Of a stretch of 5,816 nt of DNA, positions 1 to 4,748 are shown piece by piece. The stretch lies in assembly GCA_046760985.1 (NCBI GenBank), contig JBHIFE010000085.1, positions 1-5,816 on the forward strand, given 5' to 3'. This DNA comes from JBHIFE01 sp046760985 (lineage in GTDB: Bacteria; Chloroflexota; Dehalococcoidia; Dehalococcoidales; RBG-16-60-22). Numbering within the stretch: the first letter of the stretch is position 1; the number at the start of each line of letters is the position of its first letter. Both the position numbers and the translations under genes were made by a program. The notes under the pieces were generated by a model that saw only the letters and a list, made by a program, of their open reading frames with translations, ran no database searches and had not been told where the DNA came from.

Positions 1-66
1 CTTTGTGGGACAAGGCCTGGCGCGGAGAAGGAGAAGGTAGAGAAGCTGACCGGGGGATGCTCTTAA
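1..66 (+). CDS. possible 3' tail of an unidentified gene (partial)
   Basis: Frame 1 is open from the window edge to a TAA at 64-66 and would encode about 21 residues ending in EKVEKLTGGCS, a charged, coding-like tail. The other two forward frames are also open for some distance: one stops at 40 and one runs on across the tRNA. The assignment therefore rests only on composition. No family can be recognised from so few residues. If it is real, the gene is convergent with the tRNA that follows on the other strand. Confidence 0.22.
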   Translation, partial: LCGTRPGAEKEKVEKLTGGCS

Positions 67-85
67 GTAGCAATATAGCTAAACT

Positions 86-161
86 TGGTGGAGCTGGGGG
101 GATTCGAACCCCCGACCTTTTGACTGCCAGTCAAACGTTCTCCCAGCTGAACTACAGCCCC
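86..161 (-). tRNA. tRNA-Ala (anticodon GGC)
   Basis: Read on the minus strand this is a complete 76-nt cloverleaf with an encoded CCA end. The acceptor stem is GGGGCTG paired with CAGCTCC and includes the G3-U70 wobble pair, the main identity element for alanyl-tRNA synthetase. The D arm holds AGCTGGGA. The anticodon stem TTTGA/TCAAA encloses the loop CTGGCAG, so the anticodon is GGC and reads GCC codons (and GCU by wobble). The T arm is GGGGG-TTCGAAT-CCCCC. The discriminator base is A. All stems pair fully apart from the G-U. A candidate promoter lies just upstream at 186-214. Confidence 0.97.
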
Positions 162-185
162 ATAAGCATTATTTGTGCAATATCT

Positions 186-214
186 AATTTAGCAGAAAAT
201 GATCGGGAAGGCAA
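186..214 (-). promoter_or_regulatory. candidate sigma-A promoter for tRNA-Ala
   Basis: On the minus strand a TTGCCT box (209-214) is followed after 17 bp by TAAATT (186-191), preceded by TGC, which resembles an extended -10. Transcription would begin about 17 nt before the mature tRNA 5' end, leaving a short leader for RNase P. Each box matches consensus at 4 of 6 positions, so this is only a reasonable candidate. Confidence 0.45.
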
Positions 215-245
215 GCTTGGGGATTGTTTAGCTGCCTACAGGCGA

Positions 246-274
246 TTGTCAATCTAGAGTAAATGGGCTACAAT
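246..274 (+). promoter_or_regulatory. sigma-A-type promoter of the cyclophilin gene
   Basis: TTGTCA (246-251) and TACAAT (269-274) each match the consensus at 5 of 6 positions and are separated by exactly 17 bp. Transcription should start near 281, giving a leader of about 40 nt that contains the strong ribosome site at 306-313. It faces away from the tRNA-Ala promoter, so the 160-bp gap serves both genes. Confidence 0.7.
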
Positions 275-305
275 CTGAGAGTAAAAGTATTCAAATAACT
301 TGGCT

Positions 306-313
306 AAGGAGGG
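306..313 (+). promoter_or_regulatory. ribosome binding site that fixes the cyclophilin start
   Basis: AAGGAGGG ends 7 nt before the ATG at 321. It lies downstream of the in-frame TTG at 300, so it selects the ATG and rules out the longer version. Confidence 0.85.
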
Positions 314-320
314 CTGGACT

Positions 321-992
321 ATGGCAACTAGGGTTCTATTCTGGATAGCTAGTATTATTTTGGTCTTAGTAACTCTTTCTGGTGTGTCATGTGGTGAGGC
401 GGCGCCAACACCAGCACCGGCACCAGCGCCAACACCAACCCCGGCACAGCCGCCAGAACCGCCACCGAAACCAGAACCAGCACCAAAGCCCAAGACCTAT
501 TCCTCACCACCACCGATGATAATTGATACCAGTAAGAAGTACACGGCTTTTATTGAAACGGAAAAGGGAACTCTGGTGCTGGAGTTATTTGCCAAAGATG
601 TCCCGGTAACGGTCAATAACTTCGTTTTTCTGGCTAACGAGGGATTCTATGACGGCTCTACATTCCATCGGGTAATACCCGGCTTTATGGCGCAGGGAGG
701 AGACCCCACTGGGACGGGCAGGGGTGACGCTGGCTACAAATTTGATGACGAATTCACTGAGCATACCCATGTTGCTGGGGCGCTATCAATGGCTAATTCT
801 GGTCCCAATACCAATAGCTGTCAGTTTTTCATTACCTATACAGCCCAGCACGGACTTGACGGTAAGCACACCGTCTTTGGTCAACTAATAAAGGGGATGG
901 ATGTCCTTGAGAAACTGACGCCCAGAGACCCGAGCCAAAATCCACAGTTTGAGGGTGACAAAATAATACGAATTTATATAGTGATAGAGTAG
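321..992 (+). CDS. cyclophilin-type peptidyl-prolyl isomerase, predicted lipoprotein
   Basis: This 223-residue protein should catalyse cis-trans isomerisation of X-Pro bonds outside the cytoplasm. Residues 5-23 are a hydrophobic signal segment ending SGVS before Cys24, which fits the broad lipoprotein pattern although the lipobox is not a classic L-A-G-C. Residues 28-58 are a Pro/Ala/Thr/Lys/Glu linker. The cyclophilin domain occupies about 74-223. Catalytic and binding residues equivalent to human CypA are present: Arg117 (R55), Phe122 (F60), Met123 (M61), Gln125 (Q63), Gln168 (Q111), Phe170 (F113), Leu179 (L122) and His183 (H126). The cyclosporin-contact Trp121 is replaced by Gly178, as a Trp is often lacking in bacterial members. 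The ATG is chosen for its strong ribosome site; a TTG 21 nt upstream is in frame but would precede that site. The gene appears to be monocistronic and its stop lies 8 bp from the convergent neighbour's stop. Family assignment is certain; membrane anchoring is inferred. Confidence 0.95.
   Translation: MATRVLFWIASIILVLVTLSGVSCGEAAPTPAPAPAPTPTPAQPPEPPPKPEPAPKPKTYSSPPPMIIDTSKKYTAFIETEKGTLVLELFAKDVPVTVNNFVFLANEGFYDGSTFHRVIPGFMAQGGDPTGTGRGDAGYKFDDEFTEHTHVAGALSMANSGPNTNSCQFFITYTAQHGLDGKHTVFGQLIKGMDVLEKLTPRDPSQNPQFEGDKIIRIYIVIE
400..492 (+). repeat. degenerate CCAGCA-type hexamer tract coding the Pro/Ala linker
   Basis: Short degenerate repeats built on CCAGCA, CCAACA and CCGGCA encode alternating Pro-Ala and Pro-Thr, then Pro-Lys/Glu, in the cyclophilin linker. 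Such tracts can change length by slippage while keeping the frame. The opposite strand of this tract reads as a spurious Gly/Ala-rich frame. Confidence 0.75.
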
Positions 993-1000
993 AGCTGACC

Positions 1001-1606
1001 CTATACTGGCATACCTAGCATCCTGAGTAGTCCTCGCAGTCCCCAGTAGCCGACATAAGCTACGGTCATACCCTTAATTGTCTTTCCTGCCCAGCAAATA
1101 AAGAAATACTTTCTGATACCGAATCGTAGCGCCCCAGCGGCTAGAGCTGCTGGATAGAAGAAGGGATTAAGCACTGAGGCTAATAAAAATAGAGTTAGTG
1201 AGCCTCTTTGCTCCATTAACTTCATTAGTCGCTCGTAGGCTGCCTGAATCTTACCACGCTTACTGTTATAAAATGCTGCCCCACCCCCATACCCGGTGAT
1301 GTAGATAGTCAGTGCACCTAAAGTCTCACCCAAACCAGCAACAGCACCGACTAACCAGGTATATTTCATCACCCCGCCCAGAGCGAATACTACTGCCAGC
1401 ATGGGCACTGGGACGATAATGGTAGCACCACCCAGAATACTAATAAGAAAGGCTCCCAGATAGCCATACCCCTCCAGCGCTCGGACCCATTCCCAATAAT
1501 AAACAACAGCCACCGCCATGAGCAGAGTAGCTACTACACCGAAGATGCCCAGGATATAGGCTGTTTTAGGCGAAACTCTTTTTACTTCTTTTACTTCCTG
1601 CTCCAT
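1001..1606 (-). CDS. VTT-domain (DedA/YqaA-like) integral membrane protein
   Basis: This is a 201-residue membrane protein of the broad VTT / SNARE-associated / DedA group, whose characterised members include lipid scramblases and undecaprenyl-phosphate translocases. The substrate here cannot be told. A short charged N-terminus (1-14) precedes hydrophobic stretches at about 17-37, 49-66, 68-90, 137-160 and 165-188. Family-like signs are the VPVP prolines (65-68), the GLGETLG...Y..G segment (91-105, with Glu94 where many members have Glu or Asp), Asn147-Pro148 followed by an AAGALR segment (156-161), and Gly174-Lys175 near the last helix. The usual NP-x-F-D acidic residue is Tyr151 here. No Shine-Dalgarno sequence precedes the ATG; a TATGAT box lies only 14-20 nt upstream, so the message may be nearly leaderless, or it may be read through from clpC 100 bp upstream. 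Family membership is fairly sure; function is not. Confidence 0.85.
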   Translation of the reverse strand: MEQEVKEVKRVSPKTAYILGIFGVVATLLMAVAVVYYWEWVRALEGYGYLGAFLISILGGATIIVPVPMLAVVFALGGVMKYTWLVGAVAGLGETLGALTIYITGYGGGAAFYNSKRGKIQAAYERLMKLMEQRGSLTLFLLASVLNPFFYPAALAAGALRFGIRKYFFICWAGKTIKGMTVAYVGYWGLRGLLRMLGMPV

Positions 1607-1620
1607 GTGATTACTATTCT

Positions 1621-1626
1621 ATCATA
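1621..1626 (-). promoter_or_regulatory. possible -10 box for the VTT gene (near-leaderless)
   Basis: TATGAT on the minus strand would place the transcription start about 6-9 nt before the ATG at 1606. No good -35 box lies 16-18 bp upstream (best is ATCTCA-like), so this is tentative. The 1607-1705 gap has no convincing hairpin terminator after clpC, so co-transcription is equally possible. Confidence 0.3.
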
Positions 1627-1705
1627 ATTCGTAGGACTCCTGCTGAGATCGGGGACAAATCAAACTGAAAACTTGGTGGCATTAAGGCAGTGGTGGCTTT
1701 GGCAA

Positions 1706-4159
1706 TCAGGCAGCTACTTTGGCAGCCGCCTTGGCGGTAAAGGTTAAGCCATCCTTGCCCAGGTCAACTTTAACCGTGTCTCCTTCTTTAAATTCTCCCC
1801 GCAGTAGTTTGGTTGACAGGGGATTTTCCACATAGCGCTCTATAACCCGCCTCAGTGGTCGTGCACCAAAAGTTGGGTCATAGCCTTCCTTAGCCAGCCA
1901 GGACTTTGCTTTTTCAGTTAGCACAATCCCCAGTTTACGCTCGGCTAAGCGCTTTTGCAAGTCCTTTACCATTAAATCAACAATATTCCGTAGTTGCTCC
2001 TCAGTTAACTCGTGGAAAACTATGATTTCATCTAGCCGATTGAGAAATTCAGGGCGGAAGGTCTTCTTTACCTCAGTCATTACCTTTTCCTTCATTGCCT
2101 CATAGCTCTGTTTCCTAGCCTTGGTTTCGTCTTTGGCTGGGGCAAAACCAATCTTCATTTCACGTCTAATAAGTTCAACACCGGCATTACTGGTCATAAT
2201 GATTACGCAGTTTTTGAAATCTACTGTCCTTCCGTGCCCGTCGGTCAATCGCCCATCATCTAGAATCTGGAGCAAGGTATTAAATACCTCAGGATGCGCC
2301 TTCTCAACTTCATCCAGCAGAATAACCCGGTAGGGACGCCGCCTCACTGCCTCGGTAAGTTGTCCCCCTTCCTCAAAGCCAACATAGCCCGGTGGAGCGC
2401 CAATAAGGCGAGATACAGTATGCTTCTCCTGATACTCCGACATATCAAGACGCACCATGGTGTTCTCATCGTCAAACAGGAACCAGGCGAGGGTGCGGGC
2501 TAGTTCAGTCTTGCCGACACCAGTTGGACCGAGAAAGATAAAGCTACCAATGGGTCGCTTTGGGTCTTTTAATCCAGCTCTACTTCTGCGGATAGCCTCG
2601 GAAATGGCGACTACTGCCTCCTCCTGATTTACCAGTCGTTCGTGGATTCGTTTCTCCATGTGAAGCAGTTTTTCGGCTTCACCCTCGAGCATCTGGGATA
2701 CCGGGATGCCTGTCCAGCTGGAGACCAGTTGGGCAATGTCCTCCTCATTGACTATCCCGCTAATCTTCTCTTGCTGAAGCCAATCGTTCTTAGCTTGGTT
2801 ATATTCCTCTTCTAGGCGGAGCTTCTCCGCCTTGAGTCGGGCTGCCTGCTCATAATCTTGTCGCTGTGAGGCTGCCTCTTCCTCGTTGGTTAATTGTTTG
2901 AGGCGTTGCTCTAGGGAGCGGATCTCGGGTGGGGCACTCTCGGTATCAATGCGCAACTTGCTCGCTGCCTCATCAATAAGGTCAATAGCTTTATCCGGCA
3001 AGTGCCGGTCGGAAATATAGCGCTGGCTAAGTCGGGCAGCTGCCTCTAAAGCTTCATCGCTGATTTTAATCTTATGGTGTGCCTCGTACCTTGGTCGGAG
3101 ACCACGGAGCATCTCAATAGTTGCCTCAACACTGGGCTCAGCGATGAATACTGGCTGGAGACGCCGTTCTAGCGCCTTATCTTTCTCAATAAACTTACGG
3201 TACTCATCCAGAGTGGTGGCGCCGACACACTGCAGTTCCCCGTGAGCTAGGGCTGGTTTGAGCATATTACTGGCGTCAATAGCCCCCTCGGCTGCTCCTG
3301 CCCCGACTACAGTATGGAACTCATCAATGAACAACATAATTTCACCCTTAGCTTGGCGAACCTCGTCCATCACTGCCTTTAGTCGTTCCTCAAACTCGCC
3401 ACGAAACTTGCTTCCAGCCACCAGTGCTCCCATATCTAAAGCTATTACTCTGCGCCCTTTGAGGGAATCGGGAACATCATCAGCGGCAATTTTCTGGGCA
3501 AGCCCCTCAGCGATGGCAGTTTTGCCTACGCCGGCATCACCAACAATCACCGGGTTATTCTTGGTTCGCCGGGTGAGTATCTGCATCGTCCGCTTAATCT
3601 CGTTATCCCGACCGATAACCGGGTCGAGCTTACCCTGTCGGGCGAATTCAGTCAGATCACGACCATACTTCTCCAGGGAGCGGTATCTACTCTCCGCCCT
3701 GGCATCAGTAACTCGATGTCCACCACGAATCTTTTGAAGAGCACCATACACTTTCTCTTGGTCAACACCAGAGCTTCTAAGGATTTTAGCTGCCTCACCT
3801 TTTTCTTCCTTAGTGATGGCAATAAAGAGGTGCTCGGTACTGATAAACTCGTCCTTAAGCCGGTCTGCCTCGTCACTAGCTATCTTTAGCAGCTGGGCAA
3901 CACGTGGCGTGGCATAAATTTGTCCCGTCTCATAAGCAACCTTGGGTGATCTATCTAGAGCGGCTTCCACTTGTTGCCTTACCGTTTCTACGTCAATGTT
4001 AAGTTCTCTCAGGATGTCGCCAACTAACCCTCTCTCCTGCTGGAGCAATGCCAGCAGAATATGCTCTACATCCCACTGGGTATGGTGATACTGACGGACA
4101 AGTTCCTGGGAAGCAGCCAATGCCTCCTGTGCCAGCTCAGTAAATCTCTCTTGCCTCAT
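1706..4159 (-). CDS. clpC: ClpC-type AAA+ unfoldase (Hsp100 partner of ClpP)
   Basis: This 817-residue ATPase unfolds proteins and should feed them to ClpP in the cytoplasm. Order: two Clp-N repeats (about 1-70 and 79-145); NBD1 with Walker A GDAGVGKT (207-214), Walker B with Asp279-Glu280 and Arg332-Arg333 as finger candidates; a short middle domain (about 412-465) with a UVR-like coiled coil; NBD2 with Walker A GPTGVGKT (544-551), Walker B Asp616-Glu617, pore loop GYVG (591-594), and sensor-2 GARPLRR (765-771). The roughly 50-residue middle domain (ClpB has about 120), total length and Ile670-Gly671-Phe672 loop, equivalent to the ClpP-docking VGF of Bacillus ClpC, make it ClpC, not the ClpB disaggregase. 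Glu32 and Glu109 align with glutamates that bind phospho-arginine in Bacillus ClpC. The NBD1 pore tyrosine is Phe252. The C-terminus is Ala-rich, ending KVAA. The ATG is 3 nt after the hspR stop and has a GGAGGTGA site inside the hspR end, indicating translational coupling and HspR control. Confidence 0.95.
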   Translation of the reverse strand: MRQERFTELAQEALAASQELVRQYHHTQWDVEHILLALLQQERGLVGDILRELNIDVETVRQQVEAALDRSPKVAYETGQIYATPRVAQLLKIASDEADRLKDEFISTEHLFIAITKEEKGEAAKILRSSGVDQEKVYGALQKIRGGHRVTDARAESRYRSLEKYGRDLTEFARQGKLDPVIGRDNEIKRTMQILTRRTKNNPVIVGDAGVGKTAIAEGLAQKIAADDVPDSLKGRRVIALDMGALVAGSKFRGEFEERLKAVMDEVRQAKGEIMLFIDEFHTVVGAGAAEGAIDASNMLKPALAHGELQCVGATTLDEYRKFIEKDKALERRLQPVFIAEPSVEATIEMLRGLRPRYEAHHKIKISDEALEAAARLSQRYISDRHLPDKAIDLIDEAASKLRIDTESAPPEIRSLEQRLKQLTNEEEAASQRQDYEQAARLKAEKLRLEEEYNQAKNDWLQQEKISGIVNEEDIAQLVSSWTGIPVSQMLEGEAEKLLHMEKRIHERLVNQEEAVVAISEAIRRSRAGLKDPKRPIGSFIFLGPTGVGKTELARTLAWFLFDDENTMVRLDMSEYQEKHTVSRLIGAPPGYVGFEEGGQLTEAVRRRPYRVILLDEVEKAHPEVFNTLLQILDDGRLTDGHGRTVDFKNCVIIMTSNAGVELIRREMKIGFAPAKDETKARKQSYEAMKEKVMTEVKKTFRPEFLNRLDEIIVFHELTEEQLRNIVDLMVKDLQKRLAERKLGIVLTEKAKSWLAKEGYDPTFGARPLRRVIERYVENPLSTKLLRGEFKEGDTVKVDLGKDGLTFTAKAAAKVAA

Positions 4160-4162
4160 GAA

Positions 4163-4477
4163 TCACTCACCTCCCCCCAATCTCTTTACCTCTGATTCCA
4201 ATCTCTCCAGTTCATTCTGCAACTCACTCATCCGCTGCATCATACGCAAAATAACTTCTACCCCGGCTAGGTTAACTCCTATGTCGTCCACGAGCGTCTT
4301 TACCCGGCGAAGTAGGGCTATGTCTCTCTCGGAATATAGCCGGGTATTTCCTTGAGACCGGTACGGTTCTATTATGCCAATCCTCTCATAATAACGCAAG
4401 GTGTGAATTTGGACACCAAGCATCTTGGCAGCTACGCTGATCACATAACGAGGCTCGGTATCATCTCTATTATTCAC
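4163..4477 (-). CDS. hspR: HspR-like MerR-family heat-shock repressor
   Basis: From the GTG at 4477 this is a 104-residue DNA-binding protein. Residues 11-35 form a MerR helix-turn-helix (VISVAAKMLG followed by HTLRYYERIGII); residues 40-50 (RSQGNTRLYSE) form the wing; residues 65-73 (DDIGVNLAG) carry the GVNLAG signature typical of HspR. Residues 76-100 are a heptad-patterned coiled coil for dimerisation. No C-terminal cysteine or ligand domain is present. In other bacteria HspR binds the HAIR inverted repeat with DnaK as co-repressor; that is family knowledge, not seen here. The GTG is preferred because AGGAGGT lies directly before it (3-nt gap, rather short). An in-frame ATG at 4582 would fall inside the promoter, and one at 4558 would sit at the predicted transcription start with no ribosome site. 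First gene of the hspR-clpC operon, so probably autoregulated. Confidence 0.9.
   Translation of the reverse strand: MNNRDDTEPRYVISVAAKMLGVQIHTLRYYERIGIIEPYRSQGNTRLYSERDIALLRRVKTLVDDIGVNLAGVEVILRMMQRMSELQNELERLESEVKRLGGGE
4167..4174 (-). promoter_or_regulatory. clpC ribosome binding site inside the hspR 3' end
   Basis: GGAGGTGA on the minus strand lies 7 nt before the clpC ATG and forms part of the last hspR codons (the Gly-Gly-Gly-Glu end). A near-perfect anti-16S match in this place means ribosomes finishing hspR can restart on clpC. Confidence 0.85.
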
Positions 4478-4480
4478 GAT

Positions 4481-4487
4481 ACCTCCT
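4481..4487 (-). promoter_or_regulatory. hspR ribosome binding site
   Basis: AGGAGGT on the minus strand is a perfect anti-16S match placed 3 nt before the GTG start. Its position decides the start, as no other in-frame start lies within reach. Confidence 0.7.
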
Positions 4488-4492
4488 GTTCT

Positions 4493-4515
4493 ACTTAGAC
4501 CGGAGTTCACTAAGT
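4493..4515 (-). promoter_or_regulatory. inverted repeat in the hspR leader, candidate HspR operator
   Basis: ACTTAG and CTAAGT are perfect 6-bp arms 11 bp apart, lying 5 nt upstream of the hspR ribosome site. The outer CTT...AAG ends are 21 bp across, the same span as the HAIR consensus (CTTGAGT-N7-ACTCAAG), but the inner GAGT/ACTC parts do not match. In RNA it would be a 6-bp stem with an 11-nt loop. Operator function is inferred. Confidence 0.4.
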
Positions 4516-4564
4516 CGTTTAAATAACCCCTTCTCCTGTGGTAATAATTTGGTTTCATACAATT

Positions 4565-4594
4565 ATTATAAATCATTTTCATGAAATATGTAAA
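4565..4594 (-). promoter_or_regulatory. sigma-A-type promoter of hspR-clpC
   Basis: On the minus strand TTTACA (4589-4594, 5 of 6 consensus) and a perfect TATAAT (4565-4570) are separated by 18 bp. Transcription should begin near 4558, giving a leader of about 80 nt before the GTG. The spacer contains the 10-bp palindrome TTTCATGAAA (4577-4586). Confidence 0.7.
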
Positions 4595-4610
4595 ATGTTT
4601 CTTAGAAAAA

Positions 4611-4628
4611 TTAATAAAATTTTATTAA
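4611..4628. repeat. 18-bp perfect AT-only palindrome
   Basis: TTAATAAAATTTTATTAA equals its own reverse complement over all 18 bp. It lies about 17 bp upstream of the hspR -35 box, centred near -62, where an UP element or a regulator site is expected. It is also about 60 bp upstream of the divergent ctaB promoter. The surrounding DNA is AT-rich, which makes chance palindromes somewhat more likely. Confidence 0.6.
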
Positions 4629-4687
4629 ATCCATTAAAACTGTTGTCAATCAGGTGGGTTTTAGCTTGGTAACCGCAGGTTCAGTAT

Positions 4688-4716
4688 TTGACTTTTGTAG
4701 CAAAAAGCGATATTAA
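4688..4716 (+). promoter_or_regulatory. candidate promoter for the ctaB-tgt pair
   Basis: TTGACT (4688-4693, 5 of 6) is followed after 17 bp by TATTAA (4711-4716, 4 of 6). Transcription would begin near 4723, about 26 nt before the proposed AUU start, leaving room for the GAGGT ribosome site. It diverges from the hspR promoter, with about 94 bp between the two -35 boxes. Confidence 0.55.
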
Positions 4717-4737
4717 GAATAAGACTGTTATTTAGTA

Positions 4738-4742
4738 GAGGT
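4738..4742 (+). promoter_or_regulatory. ribosome binding site supporting an ATT start
   Basis: GAGGT ends 6 nt before the ATT at 4749. A TTG overlapping it (4742-4744) is in another frame and meets TAG after three codons, so it is not a start for this gene. Confidence 0.6.
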
Positions 4743-4748
4743 TGAATA

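Noticed and set aside
247..252. Perfect TTGACA on the minus strand as tRNA-Ala -35 box
   Set aside because: The best -10 at proper distance is only AACAAT and would lie far from the tRNA; the sequence is better explained as the overlapping -35 of the cyclophilin promoter.
3..257. 84-codon open frame across the tRNA with a GGIRTPDLL motif
   Set aside because: This motif is the translation of the antisense strand of a tRNA gene and is a well-known false protein; the tRNA-Ala explains it.
300..320. TTG start 21 nt upstream of the cyclophilin ATG
   Set aside because: The strong AAGGAGGG site lies downstream of it and fits the ATG at 321, which also gives a normal signal peptide.
254..493. Gly/Ala-rich reverse frame
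   Set aside because: It is the antisense of the Pro/Ala hexamer tract in the cyclophilin gene; no ribosome site or recognisable family.
1607..1705. Terminator after clpC
   Set aside because: Repeated GGTGGC units are direct, not inverted, and there is no stem followed by a T-run on the minus strand.
3258..3737. 159-codon forward frame inside clpC
   Set aside because: It lies antisense to the conserved NBD1 coding region and its Ser/Arg/Pro-rich product resembles no family; a shadow frame.
1706..4159. Calling the ATPase ClpB
   Set aside because: The middle domain is only about 50 residues with a UVR-like coil and there is an IGF ClpP-docking loop; both mark ClpC.
4478..4582. N-terminal extension of HspR from ATG 4582
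   Set aside because: That ATG lies between the -35 and -10 boxes, upstream of the predicted transcript; the added residues resemble nothing in the family.
4671..4681. AACCgcaGGTT small inverted repeat near the ctaB promoter
   Set aside because: Arms of only 4 bp with no extension are expected by chance.
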